NCBI RefSeq assembly: GCF_900116905.1
Contig: NZ_FPCG01000001.1
Span: 434,001 to 498,000 of the forward strand
DNA length: 64,000 bases
DNA from: Micrococcus terreus
GTDB taxonomy: Bacteria > Actinomycetota > Actinomycetes > Actinomycetales > Micrococcaceae
Reading direction: 5' to 3'
The notes under the pieces were generated by a model that made no database searches, had not been told where the DNA came from, and saw only the letters and a program-made list of their open reading frames with translations. Positions within the stretch are counted from its first letter, which is position 1, and each line of letters starts with the position of its first letter. The translations under genes and the position numbers were made by a program. Shown in pieces: positions 1 to 9,900 of the stretch.

Positions 1-2172
1 AACCCGGCCTCCCCCCAGCACGACCCCCAGGACATCCTGGCCGGACTCGACGCCGAACAGCGCCAGGCCGCCAGCACCCTCCAGGGACCCCTGTGCATCC
101 TGGCCGGCGCCGGCACCGGCAAGACCCGGGCCATCACCCACCGGATCGCCTACGGGGTGCAGACCGGCGTCTACGACCCCCACCGCACCCTGGCCGTCAC
201 CTTCACCGCCCGCGCGGCCTCGGAGATGCGCGCCCGGCTGAGGGACCTCGGCGCCCACGGCGTACAGGCCCGCACCTTCCACTCTGCGGCGCTGCGCCAG
301 CTGCAGTACTTCTGGCCCCAGGCTGTGGGCGGGGCACTGCCGGAGGTGGTGGACCACAAGGCCCAGGTGCTGGCCGAGGCCGCCCGGCGCCTGCGCATGA
401 CCACCGACCGCGCCTCCCTGCGGGACCTGGCCGGCGAGATCGAGTGGGCCAAGGTCTCCCTGCACACCCCGGACGGCTACACCCGGGCCGCCGCCGGACG
501 GGAGATGCCCGCCGGGTGGGACACCACCATGGTGGCCCGGCTCTACCAGGCGTACGAAGACGTCAAGACCAGTCGCAACCTGATCGACTTCGAGGACGTG
601 CTGCTGCTGACGGTGGGGATCCTGGAGACCGAGGAGCGCATCGCCGCCCAGGTCCGGGACCAGTACCGCACCTTCGTGGTGGACGAGTACCAGGACGTCT
701 CCCCGCTGCAGCACCGCCTGCTGGACCTGTGGCTGGGCGGACGCAAGGAGCTGTGCGTGGTGGGGGACGCCTCCCAGACCATCTACTCCTTCACCGGCGC
801 CACCTCGAAGTTCCTGCTGGACTTCCGCTCCCAGTACCCGGACGCCACCGTGGTCAAGCTCGTTCGGGACTACCGCTCCACCCCCGAGGTGGTGGACCTG
901 GCCAACCGGCTGCTGGCCGAGCGCACCGCCCAGACCGTCCCCGTGCCCGGCCCGGACGGACGCCGCGACCCCATGCCCCGTTGGTCCGAACCCCTGGAAC
1001 TGGTCTCTCAGCGCGACCACGGTCCCGCTCCCGTCTTCGCCGAGTGCACCGATGACGAAGCCGAGGCCGGGTGGGTCGCCCAGCAGGCCAAGGCGTTGAT
1101 CGAGGAGGGTGTGGCACCGGCGGAGATCGCCGTGCTCTTCCGCACCAACGGCCAGTCCCAGGCGTTCGAGCAGGCTTTCACCGCGGCCGGGATCGGCTAC
1201 CAGCTGCGCGGCGGCGAACGGTTCTTCTCCCGCCGTGAGGTGCGCGAGGGCATCCTGCAGCTGCGTGCCGCCGCGCGGGCCGCCCAGGACGTGACCGGGG
1301 AGCAGGTGCCCGAACGGGTCAAGGACGTGCTGGCCTCCCTGGGCTACTCGGACACCGCCCCGGAGGTCTCCGGTGCGGTCCGGGAGAAGTGGGAGTCCCT
1401 GCAGGCGCTGGTGGCCCTGTCCGAGGAGCTGGCCGCCACCCGGGGTGAGGGGTTCACCCTGACCGACCTGGTGGCCGAGCTGGACGAGCGTGCCGCCAAC
1501 CAGCACGCCCCCACCGTCCAGGGTGTCACCCTGGCCTCCCTGCACGCCGCCAAGGGGTTGGAGTGGGACGCGGTGTTCCTGGTGGGACTGTCCGAGGGGC
1601 TGATGCCGATCAGCTTCGCCGACACCCAGGAGGACATCGACGAGGAACGCCGACTGCTCTACGTGGGCATCACCCGCGCCCGCACCCGGCTGCACCTGAC
1701 CTGGACCCTGGCCCGCGGCACGGGCGGCCGCTCCACGCGCAAGCCCTCCCGGTTCCTGGCCGGCCTGGACCCGCAGGCCTCCCAGCGCCACGGCGCCCAG
1801 CGCTCGGTCCAGGGCAGCAGACGCTCTCCCGACGGCGGCCGCACCGGCAGGCGGCGACCTCACCCGATGACGTGTCGCACCTGCGGCAAGACCCTGGAGA
1901 CAGGCGCCGAACGCAAGATCGGCCGCTGCGCCGACTGCCCGGCCACCTATGACGAAGCCTTGTTCGAAGCGTTGAAGACCTGGCGTCTCACCACCGCGCA
2001 GGCGGCCTCCGTCCCGGCGTTCGTGGTCTTCACCGACGCCACCCTGGTGGCCATCGCCGAGTCCCGCCCGTCCACGCCAGCGGAACTGCTCAAGGTGCCC
2101 GGCGTCGGACGGTCCAAGCTGGAGAAATACGGGACGGATGTCCTGGAGCTGCTGGAGGGCCGGCACCTCTGA
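1..2172 (+). CDS. uvrD2: ATP-dependent DNA helicase UvrD2 (5' end outside window)
   Basis: SF1A 3'-5' DNA helicase of the UvrD/PcrA family, acting in DNA repair. The reading frame is open from the first base, so the N-terminus is cut by the window edge; 723 residues are visible. Walker A (GAGTGKT) lies at nt 106-126, the Walker B/Q-type motif VDEYQD at about nt 679-696, and the late motifs HAAKGLEWD and LYVGITRAR follow. After the helicase core come a four-cysteine cluster (CRTCGK...CADC, about nt 1876-1940) and a C-terminal HRDC domain. This order (helicase, tetracysteine, HRDC) is that of mycobacterial UvrD2 rather than UvrD1. The gene converges with the ThiF-like gene 10 bp downstream. Family call is firm. 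Confidence 0.93.
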   Translation, partial: NPASPQHDPQDILAGLDAEQRQAASTLQGPLCILAGAGTGKTRAITHRIAYGVQTGVYDPHRTLAVTFTARAASEMRARLRDLGAHGVQARTFHSAALRQLQYFWPQAVGGALPEVVDHKAQVLAEAARRLRMTTDRASLRDLAGEIEWAKVSLHTPDGYTRAAAGREMPAGWDTTMVARLYQAYEDVKTSRNLIDFEDVLLLTVGILETEERIAAQVRDQYRTFVVDEYQDVSPLQHRLLDLWLGGRKELCVVGDASQTIYSFTGATSKFLLDFRSQYPDATVVKLVRDYRSTPEVVDLANRLLAERTAQTVPVPGPDGRRDPMPRWSEPLELVSQRDHGPAPVFAECTDDEAEAGWVAQQAKALIEEGVAPAEIAVLFRTNGQSQAFEQAFTAAGIGYQLRGGERFFSRREVREGILQLRAAARAAQDVTGEQVPERVKDVLASLGYSDTAPEVSGAVREKWESLQALVALSEELAATRGEGFTLTDLVAELDERAANQHAPTVQGVTLASLHAAKGLEWDAVFLVGLSEGLMPISFADTQEDIDEERRLLYVGITRARTRLHLTWTLARGTGGRSTRKPSRFLAGLDPQASQRHGAQRSVQGSRRSPDGGRTGRRRPHPMTCRTCGKTLETGAERKIGRCADCPATYDEALFEALKTWRLTTAQAASVPAFVVFTDATLVAIAESRPSTPAELLKVPGVGRSKLEKYGTDVLELLEGRHL

Positions 2173-2182
2173 CCCGGGTCCG

Positions 2183-3205
2183 TCAGGAGAAGGCGGCGGC
2201 GAGCAGGCAGCCGCAGTCCGGGTTCGGTTCCACGGTGCTCGTCCGGGCCTGACCGGTCGCGCTCAATCGCAGGACGTGTCCGCTGGCCCCTGCCTGCTGT
2301 CCAGCATCGACCCTGGCCAGCACCTGTCCGGCGGCCATCTCCCCGGCCGCATGGGACAACGCCGTCTCCTCCCAGCCGGCACGGGCGCTGGCCAGTGCCG
2401 CAGTGCGGTCGGACTGAGCGGGGTCTGTGCGGGTGGACCACAGATCCCAGCACTCGGGGCAGCCGGGCCGGGCAGGGTCTGCCCAGGGGCCGATCACCAC
2501 GTCGTCGTCCCGCACCACCACCGGCAGCAGCGGATGGTCGGCGGCTCGGGCGGCCGCCACCAGGGACCGGTCCAGGGCGCCGAGGCTGACCGCCACCGTG
2601 AGGTCCCCCTGCAGTTCGGCGGGCCCCACGCCCACAGCCGGCCAGACCAGCAGCGATCGGTCCTCCGGATCCAGCCGCCGGGACAGGGCCACCGCACGGA
2701 CTCGTCCGAGATCGGCAGAACGGTACCCGGTTCCCAGGTTCGCCACCGTGACACTGAGCGGGTCGACGAGCAGGAGCTGGCCGATCCCGGCAGCAGCAAG
2801 CACCTGGGCCACCACAGCACCGGTACGGCCGAGCCCGATGACCTGCACCGTGGAGCCAGATCGCCGCTCAAGCATCCGGTCGGCACTGCCGTCGCGCGCC
2901 CACGCTGCGGCCTCATCGGCGGACAGCAGGTCTCGCAGGTGCCCGAGCTGGGGTCTCGGCTGCTCGGCGGAGGGGACCAGCACCTCGGACAGCCGGGAGA
3001 GCAACGGTGCCACCGCCGGCTCCTTCACACCGCAGCGGCGCAGCAGCTCGAGCTCCGTCCCGTCCGGCACGCCGTGGGCCAGACGCTCCAGGACCTCCAG
3101 GACCGCAGGGGTGCAGTCGGTGAGCTGAACGGTCCGTGCGCCGCTGCCGATCAGGACGGTGCCCCCGCCGATAGGCACCACATGCAGTCCGGGATTCAGT
3201 CTCAT
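2183..3205 (-). CDS. ThiF/E1-like adenylyltransferase-fold protein, orphan
   Basis: 340 residues. The N-terminal ~110 residues look like a small winged-helix-type docking domain. The rest is a ThiF/MoeB/E1-type Rossmann domain with the nucleotide motif VIGLGRTGAVVA and the following LLLVDPLSV strand. Two cysteine pairs (CPEC and, at the C-terminus, CGC) resemble the zinc site of E1 enzymes. Start chosen at ATG 3205, preceded by the strong ribosome site AGGAGG; the frame is open much further upstream but has no such site. No ubiquitin-like, ThiS/MoaD or YcaO partner is nearby, so the substrate cannot be named. Similar proteins are often annotated as TOMM-type precursor-binding proteins. Divergent from the metallopeptidase at 3366. 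Confidence 0.75.
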   Translation of the reverse strand: MRLNPGLHVVPIGGGTVLIGSGARTVQLTDCTPAVLEVLERLAHGVPDGTELELLRRCGVKEPAVAPLLSRLSEVLVPSAEQPRPQLGHLRDLLSADEAAAWARDGSADRMLERRSGSTVQVIGLGRTGAVVAQVLAAAGIGQLLLVDPLSVTVANLGTGYRSADLGRVRAVALSRRLDPEDRSLLVWPAVGVGPAELQGDLTVAVSLGALDRSLVAAARAADHPLLPVVVRDDDVVIGPWADPARPGCPECWDLWSTRTDPAQSDRTAALASARAGWEETALSHAAGEMAAGQVLARVDAGQQAGASGHVLRLSATGQARTSTVEPNPDCGCLLAAAFS

Positions 3206-3353
3206 GTCCGCTCCTCCTGGTCGACGTTCACTGCCGCACACCGGCAGGGGCTGCAGCCGGTGTGCCTCAGCACATCGTGTCAGGGGCGACGACCATGGTG
3301 CGGTGCCTGTCCACAGGGTGGGGACAAGGTCCTCGGGTGGACGGTGGCGGCGG

Positions 3354-3359
3354 CACAAT
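3354..3359 (+). promoter_or_regulatory. -10 box for leaderless transcript of the 3366 gene
   Basis: CACAAT lies exactly 6 nt before ATG 3366, the distance expected between a -10 hexamer and +1. The start codon would therefore be the first transcribed base. The intervening GGAGG could also act as a very close ribosome site. Confidence 0.45.
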
Positions 3360-3365
3360 GGAGGC

Positions 3366-4022
3366 ATGACACCCGCTGCCCGGCCCGGAGGATCCCGCCG
3401 ATCGCACCGCCCTGCCCGCTCCGCCGGACCGACGGTGCGCGAGAGCGTGGACGTGGAGGTGCGGGGCACTCCTGTCCGGGTGGTCCGGTCATCCAAGCGC
3501 ACCAAGACCGTCTCGGCGGCCTGGCGTGAGGGGCGCCTGCAGGTGAACCTGCCCTGGGGGCTGTCCGAGCAGGCCGAACAGGACTGGGTGGACCGCATGC
3601 TGACCAAGGTCCAGGCTAACCCCGCCTCCCGTCCCGGGGCGAACCAGGACCTGCTGCAGCGTGCTCTCCGGCTGGCGCACACCCACCTGGACGGTGAGGT
3701 CCAGCCCACCGAGGTGGTCTGGTCCACCCGGCAGCAGCACCGGTGGGGATCCTGCACCCCCAGCACCGGTCGGATCCGCATCTCCTCCGAACTGGCCGAG
3801 ATGCCGGACTGGGTGTTGGACGCGGTGATCGTGCACGAGCTCACCCACCTCAAGCACACGGGCCACACCCGTGCCTTCCATGAGATGGCCGGGCGCTACC
3901 CCCGCCAGGCCGAGGCGATGGCCTTCCTGGCCGGCGTCACTTACGCCCGGGGGCGGGGCGGAGCCGGGGCAGCAGCTGGCCAGAACGAGGTCGACCAGGT
4001 CCCGGAGGACCTGGTCGACTGA
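3366..4022 (+). CDS. YgjP-like (M48-type) zinc metallopeptidase
   Basis: 218 residues. The C-terminal half has the YgjP/WLM signature: RWGSC, then a zinc-binding HELTHL followed by a downstream HTRAFHEM segment that supplies the third ligand region. The N-terminal half contains the VRVVRSSKRTKT strand typical of the family. Proteins of this family are predicted metal-dependent peptidases of unknown substrate. ATG 3366 is preferred to upstream in-frame codons because a -10 box sits 6 nt ahead of it. The last ~30 residues are a family-atypical acidic/alanine-rich tail. Converges with the zincin-2 gene. Confidence 0.85.
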   Translation: MTPAARPGGSRRSHRPARSAGPTVRESVDVEVRGTPVRVVRSSKRTKTVSAAWREGRLQVNLPWGLSEQAEQDWVDRMLTKVQANPASRPGANQDLLQRALRLAHTHLDGEVQPTEVVWSTRQQHRWGSCTPSTGRIRISSELAEMPDWVLDAVIVHELTHLKHTGHTRAFHEMAGRYPRQAEAMAFLAGVTYARGRGGAGAAAGQNEVDQVPEDLVD

Positions 4023-4055
4023 TCAGCAGCGGTGGGGAGCCCACCTGCGGGGCAC

Positions 4056-5561
4056 TCAGCCCTGCGGTGACGTGCCACCCTGGGGGCCGTCGTCGTACCC
4101 GCCCTCCAACAGGCGGCGCAGCTCGTCGTCCATGGACTGCGAGGCCTTCTCCTGCTCCTCGCGGCGAGCGAAGTATCCGGAGGGGTCGTCCAGGTCCTCC
4201 GCGGTGGGCTGCAGGCTCGGATCGCTCCAGATGGCGTCCCGGTACTCGGTGCCCTTCTCCCGTCCGATCAGCTCCCACAGGGTGGCCGCCTCGCGGAGTC
4301 GGCGCGGGCGCAGGTCCAGGCCGACCAGGGTGCCGAAGGCGTGCTCTGCAGGACCACCCGAGGCGCGGCGGCGGTTGATGGTCTCGCGCAGGGCCGCGTT
4401 GGACTCCAGCGGCTTCGCCGCCTCGGTGACCACCACATCCACCCAGCCCTCGATCAGGGCCAGGGTGAGCTCGAGGCGCTCCAGGGCGGCCTTCTGCGGC
4501 CCGGTCGGCTCGGGGATGAACATGCCGCCGGAGAGGGCCTCCTGCATGGACTCCGGGTTCATGGGGTCCACCGAGCGCGCGGCTTCCTCGATCCCGGCGA
4601 CGTCGATGTGGATGCCGCTGGCGTATTGCTCGATCGCGGCGCGCAGATCCCGTTCGAGCCAGGAGGACCGCATGAACAGACGCATCCGGGCGGCCTCACG
4701 CAGGGCCAGGTAGATCCGGATCTGATCGTCCGGGACCTGCAGGCCGTCCCCGAACTCCTCGATGTTCACCGGCACCATGGCCAGGCGATGGCCGGCCACG
4801 GGGAACATCGAGTCGGTGCCGGAGAGGACCTCCTGGGACAGGGCGCCGATGGCCGATCCCAGCTGCAGGCCGAAGACCGTGCCGCCCATGTTCTGCAGCA
4901 TCGGCCCCAGCCCGCCCAGCATGCCGCGCATCTCCTCGGGCACCTGGTCCGGGAGCTGTTCGCTCAGGGCACGGCTCATGGCCTCGGCCATGGCCACGGC
5001 GACGGGCTCGGTCATGGCACGCCAGTTGTCCATGGTGGCCTCGACCCACTCGGCGCGAGACCAGGCCACTCCCAGGATTCCTGGGGACTCGATCTCGGTG
5101 ACACCGTCCAGCCAGAGCTCGGCCAGGCGCAGCGCCTCCTCGATCTCCCGGCGGGCGAAGGTGCCCACCGAGGGGTCCTGCCCGGCGCTGGCCTGACGTG
5201 CGGCCTGGCGGGCCAACGACCAGTTCACCGGGCCGTCCTCCGGCGAAGACTGCATCATCGCCTGGAACTGCTGCATCATCTGACCCATCATCTCCGGGTT
5301 CATCATGGAGGGGTCGAAGGGCAGGCCGCCGGGCATCCCCGGCATGCCGCCCTGGCCGCCGGCACCGGGCATCGAGGAGCCCGGCACGCCGGTGAACCCG
5401 GCGCCCGGTCCGCCCATCTCACCCAGTGCGCGGCGCAGCTCCTCAGGGTCCGGGGCGTTGCCGCCGAACATCTTGCGGAGCATCTCGGCGAGTGGATCCT
5501 CGCCTGCGCCCTCGTCGGAGCTGCCGGATCCAGAGCCAGGTCGGTTCGGGGGAGTCGTCAT
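4056..5561 (-). CDS. Zincin-2 family (DUF2342) protein without a visible HExxH
   Basis: 501 residues. Residues 1-90 are low-complexity Gly/Met/Pro-rich. The remainder matches the actinobacterial DUF2342 family (Rv3195-like, labelled zinc-dependent metalloprotease or coenzyme F420 biosynthesis-associated), with conserved segments such as VPVNIEEF and LIEGWVDVV. The position where a zinc-binding motif is expected reads LREAARMRLF (about residues 287-296), and no HExxH occurs anywhere, so catalytic activity is doubtful. The F420 label is a family name only; no F420 genes are nearby. GTG 5567 is also in frame, but TACCCT lies 7 nt before ATG 5561, which favours a leaderless start there. The place between uvrD2 and the Lon-like/UPF0182 genes is conserved in mycobacteria. 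Confidence 0.8.
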   Translation of the reverse strand: MTTPPNRPGSGSGSSDEGAGEDPLAEMLRKMFGGNAPDPEELRRALGEMGGPGAGFTGVPGSSMPGAGGQGGMPGMPGGLPFDPSMMNPEMMGQMMQQFQAMMQSSPEDGPVNWSLARQAARQASAGQDPSVGTFARREIEEALRLAELWLDGVTEIESPGILGVAWSRAEWVEATMDNWRAMTEPVAVAMAEAMSRALSEQLPDQVPEEMRGMLGGLGPMLQNMGGTVFGLQLGSAIGALSQEVLSGTDSMFPVAGHRLAMVPVNIEEFGDGLQVPDDQIRIYLALREAARMRLFMRSSWLERDLRAAIEQYASGIHIDVAGIEEAARSVDPMNPESMQEALSGGMFIPEPTGPQKAALERLELTLALIEGWVDVVVTEAAKPLESNAALRETINRRRASGGPAEHAFGTLVGLDLRPRRLREAATLWELIGREKGTEYRDAIWSDPSLQPTAEDLDDPSGYFARREEQEKASQSMDDELRRLLEGGYDDGPQGGTSPQG

Positions 5562-5568
5562 GTCCACC

Positions 5569-5574
5569 AGGGTA
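5569..5574 (-). promoter_or_regulatory. -10 box before the zincin-2 gene
   Basis: Read on the minus strand the hexamer is TACCCT, 7 nt upstream of ATG 5561. It fits the TANNNT leaderless pattern seen at other genes here. No clear -35 was found. Confidence 0.35.
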
Positions 5575-5666
5575 GTGGCGTGCCCTGGACGTGTCCCGAG
5601 TGGGCTGGGAGGTTCGCTGTGGGCACAGGCGAGCGGCCGTCGTCGGGACGTGGCCTGTCCAGCCCG

Positions 5667-5672
5667 TAGAAT
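5667..5672 (+). promoter_or_regulatory. Candidate -10 box for the PDZ/Lon-like protease gene
   Basis: TAGAAT in the 5562-5763 divergent intergenic region. Transcription would begin near 5679 and give a leader of about 85 nt before GTG 5764. The -35 match is weak. Confidence 0.35.
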
Positions 5673-5763
5673 GGAGGGCAGACCTCTCCGCCCCGTGCAT
5701 TGCCCACGCGTGCCTCATGCTGCGGAGTCGATCGTGAACAGCTGAGCAGACAGGTGCCCTGAC

Positions 5764-6897
5764 GTGCCGCAGACCGGACACCCGCCGACGCCCTCGACGA
5801 GCGTGCCCGAAGATCGCGGTCCCCTCGGCACGGCTTCAGACCAGCATCGTCCCGAGCGCAGGCTGCGCCGACTGACCACAGCAGCGGGAGCGGTCGCAGG
5901 CCTGCTGGTGCTCACCGCTGTGGCCCTGCCCAGCCCCTACATCACCGAGTCTCCCGGCCCCACCTTCAACACCATCGGTGACTTCGACGGCTCACCGGTC
6001 ATCACCGTGGACGGCGCCGAGACCTACCCCACGGAGGGCCGGCTCGACCTGACCACCGTCTACGTCTCCGGGGCGCCCACCGGATGGACCACCTTCGCGG
6101 AGGTCGCCCAGGCGTGGGTGGATCCGACGATCGCGCTGATGCCGCAGGAGGTGGTGTACCCCTCCGGGACCACCTCGGAGCAGGTGGACCAGCAGAACTC
6201 GCAGGCCATGGCCACCTCGCAGAGCTGGGCCGTGGCCGCAGCACTGGAGGAGCTGGGGATCGAATACCGCCAGGAGCTGTTCGTCGCCGGCTTCACACCG
6301 GAGACCCATGCGCAGGACCTGCTGCGGCCCGAGGACCAGCTGATCAGTGCCGACGGCCAGGAAGTCACCGGGCTGCAGGGACTCAAGCGCCGGCTGAACG
6401 AGTCCGGCGGGGAGCCGGTGGAACTGGGCATCATCCGGGACGGGCGCCAGATGACCGTGCAGATCCCCGTGTACCCCGGGCCGAACGAGACCTGGCTGAT
6501 CGGTGTCTACCTGGACTCAGCCTTCGACTTCCCCCTGGACGTCTCCATCACCCTGGAGAACGTGGGCGGCCCCAGCGCCGGCATGATGTTCGCCCTCGGG
6601 CTGGTGGATGAGCTGACGCCCGGCGCCATGACCGGCGGGCGGCACATCGCCGGGACGGGCACCATCGACCCAGACGGGACCGTGGGGCCGATCGGCGGGA
6701 TCGTGCAGAAGGTCTCCGGAGCCGCAGACGCCGGTGCTGAGGCCTTCCTGACCCCTGCTGAACACTGCGCTGAGCTGACAGGACGGGTGCCGGAGGGCAT
6801 CACCGTCTACTCGGTCTCCAACCTGGGACAGGCACGGCAGGTCGTCGAAGACCTGGGGCAGGACCGGGAGCCGGAGGGCGCCCAGACATGCGGATGA
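5764..6897 (+). CDS. PDZ domain-containing Lon-like (S16) membrane-anchored serine protease
   Basis: 377 residues. An Arg-rich N-terminus leads into one membrane segment (about residues 40-58), followed by the family motif SPGPTFNTIG. A PDZ domain covers about residues 165-245. The Lon-type proteolytic domain follows, with the nucleophile in GGPSAG (Ser271) and the general base in IVQKVSG (Lys316); the 45-residue spacing suits a Ser-Lys dyad. The protease domain should face outside. YlbL/Rv3194c-type proteins of this kind degrade exported or membrane proteins. The GTG start was the first in-frame codon that keeps the basic N-terminus. The gene lies 67 bp before the UPF0182 gene in the same direction, the order seen in M. 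tuberculosis. Confidence 0.9.
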   Translation: MPQTGHPPTPSTSVPEDRGPLGTASDQHRPERRLRRLTTAAGAVAGLLVLTAVALPSPYITESPGPTFNTIGDFDGSPVITVDGAETYPTEGRLDLTTVYVSGAPTGWTTFAEVAQAWVDPTIALMPQEVVYPSGTTSEQVDQQNSQAMATSQSWAVAAALEELGIEYRQELFVAGFTPETHAQDLLRPEDQLISADGQEVTGLQGLKRRLNESGGEPVELGIIRDGRQMTVQIPVYPGPNETWLIGVYLDSAFDFPLDVSITLENVGGPSAGMMFALGLVDELTPGAMTGGRHIAGTGTIDPDGTVGPIGGIVQKVSGAADAGAEAFLTPAEHCAELTGRVPEGITVYSVSNLGQARQVVEDLGQDREPEGAQTCG

Positions 6898-6964
6898 CAG
6901 AACGACCACAGAACGACCACACGCAGGACAAGACGGGCCGCTGGCTCGCAGATGAGGTAACAAC

Positions 6965-9900
6965 GTGAGTTTCGGACAGGGATTCGGAGGGCTGTTCGGC
7001 GGCCCGGAGGACGGGCGGGGCGGAACGCCCGGCTCAGGGGGCCGCGATGGCGGGGCTCCCGGCGGACCAGGCGGTCCCGGCAACTGGTTCGGCGGCCAAG
7101 GACCAGCAGGGCCAGGGAACGGTGGACCGGGACGTCCCGGTGGTCCCCAGCGGCATGACGGGAGCTCGTCCTCCGGACCGCGGCGGCCCGGGCGACCGTC
7201 GGCACTGATGCTGACGATCATCATCGTCGCTGCCCTGGTGGCACTGTTCGTGCTGTTCTCCGGCGTGTACACCGAAATCCTCTGGTTCAACCAGATCGGG
7301 TACTCCGAGGTGTTCTGGACCGAGCACATCACCCGAGCCGTCCTCTTCGTGATCGGCGCGCTGGTGATGGGCGGAGCCACCTGGGCGGCCATGTGGCTGG
7401 CCTGGCGCTCCCGGCCCAAGAACCTGGGCGACCGCACGAGGGACACCTTGGCGCAGTATCAGCAGCAGCTCGAGCCGATCCGCCGTCTGGTGTTCATCGG
7501 CGTCCCGGCACTGCTGGCCTTCTTCGCCGGTTCGGCTGCGATGAGTGCCTGGCAGGATGTGCTGCTGTTCCTGAACCAGGTTCCCTACGGCAAGGTCGAC
7601 CCCGAGTTCGGGATGGACTTCAGCTTCTACATGGCAACCCTGCCGATGCTCGGCATCCTGGTGGGCTACCTGATCTCCGTGGTGCTCATCGCTGGCATCG
7701 CCGGTCTGCTGGTGCACTACCTGTACGGATCCATCCGTGTGGAGGAGCGCGGCGGGATCACTGTGGAGAAGGGCGCCCGCATCCACCTGGGCGTCTTCGC
7801 AGCACTGTTCCTGATCCTGCAGGGCGCCAACTACTGGCTGGACCGCTACCGGACCCTGCAGTCCCAGTCGGGCCAGTGGGCCGGTGCCCTGTACACCGAC
7901 GTGCACGCCGTGATCCCCACGAGCACCATCCTCGCCGTCGCCGCCGTGCTGGTGGCGATCCTGTTCGTGGTCACGATCATCACCGGCCGCTGGCGGATCT
8001 CGCTGATCGGCACCGTGGTGCTGATCATCGGTGCCATCGTGGCCGGTGGCGCCTACCCATTCGCCATCCAGGAGTGGCAGGTCAAGCCCTCGGAGCAGAC
8101 TCGCGAGGCCGAATACATCAAGCGCAACATCGAGCTCACCCGTGAGGCCTACGGGCTCAACGAGATCGAGAACACCCAGTACGCCGGTGAGACCGAGGCG
8201 GAAGAAGGCGGTCTGACGGGGGAGAGTACCAACACGGCGAACATCCGCCTGATGGACCCGAACCTGCTCTCGCGCACCTTCGGTCAGCTGCAGCAGTTCC
8301 GCCCGTACTACGGGTTCCCGAACACGCTGCACGTGGACCGCTATGAGGTGGACGGGGAGACCAAGGACACCATCATCGCCGCCCGTGAGGTCAACGTGGA
8401 CCGTGAGTCCTCCTGGGTGAACCAGCACATCATCTACACCCACGGCTATGGCATGGTCGCCGCCGACGCCTCCGAGGTATCGGCTGGTGGACGTCCGTCC
8501 TTCCTGCTGTCCGGCATCCCCTCACGAGGTGATCTGGGATCGGACGCCGACTATGAGCCGCGCATCTACTTCGGGATGAACTCGCCGCAGTACTCCGTGG
8601 TGGGTGCTCCGGACAATGCCCCGGAACGCGAACGTGACCGACCGCAGGACGCCGACAGCACCGAGGACACGACCTACACGTTCTCCGGTGACGGCGGTCC
8701 GAGTGTAGGCAACCTGTTCAACAAGCTGGTGTACGCCATCAAGTTCGGCTCCACCGAGCTGCTGCTGTCCACGGACATCAACTCTGAGTCCCAGATCCTC
8801 TACGATCGCAACCCCGTGCAGCGCGTGGAGAAGGTCGCCCCGTACCTGACAGTGGATTCCAACTCCTACCCGGCGATCGTGGACGGGCGGATTCAGTGGA
8901 TCGTGGACGCCTACACCACCTCGGATGCCTTCCCCTACTCCAAGCAGGAGCAGCTGGATTCGGCCACTCGGGACGCCCTGAACACCGATGTGGCCGCGAA
9001 CCTGAGCGGCCGGGTGAACTACATCCGCAACTCGGTCAAGGCCACCGTGGATGCCTACTCCGGAGAGGTCACCCTCTACGCCTGGGAGGAGGATCCGCTG
9101 CTGCAGGCCTGGCAGAAGGTCTATCCCTCCACGCTCAAGCCGTACTCGGAGATGACTGCCGAGTTGATGGACCATGTCCGCTACCCGGAGGATATGTTCA
9201 AGGTCCAGCGTGAGCTGCTGGGTCGCTATCACGTCACCAACCCCGGTGACTTCTACGAGAACAACGACGCCTGGTCGGTGCCGGCTGACCCCACGCAGGG
9301 CAATGCCGACGTGAAGCAGCCGCCGTACTACATGTCCCTGCAGATGCCGGGCAAGGATGAGCCGGCGTTCTCGCTGACCACCACCTTCATCCCGCAGCTG
9401 CGGGAGGCCGGTACCCAGCGCAACGTGCTGTATGGGTTCCTCTCTGCCAATGGCGATGCTGGTACGGGCAAGGACGGTGAGAAGGCCGAGTCCTACGGCC
9501 ACCTGCAGCTGCTTGAGCTGCCGCGGTCGACGGCGGTTCCTGGCCCCGGCCAGGCGCAGGCCAACTTCGACTCGAACGACCAGGTCTCGCGTGAGCTGAA
9601 CCTGCTGCGCCAGGGCGCCTCGGACGTGATCAATGGCAACATGATCACTCTGCCGGTGGCCAACGGCATCCTGTACGTCCAGCCGGTGTACGTGCAGTCC
9701 ACGGGTTCGACCTCGTACCCGACCCTGCGCAAGGTGCTGGTCTCATTCGGTGACCGGGTGGGCTTCGGCGACACGCTGCAGGAGTCCCTGGACCAGGTCT
9801 TCGGTGGAGACTCCGGTGTGGACACCGGTGAACCGCCAGCAGCACCAGGTGAAGGCGAGCCCGGGGCAGACCCGACGCCGCCGCTGGCACAGAGTGATCA

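Noticed and set aside
3206-3868. Upstream extension of the ThiF-like protein
   Set aside because: The frame is open for another 220 codons, but it runs antisense to the metallopeptidase gene, and the AGGAGG site at 3205 marks the true start.
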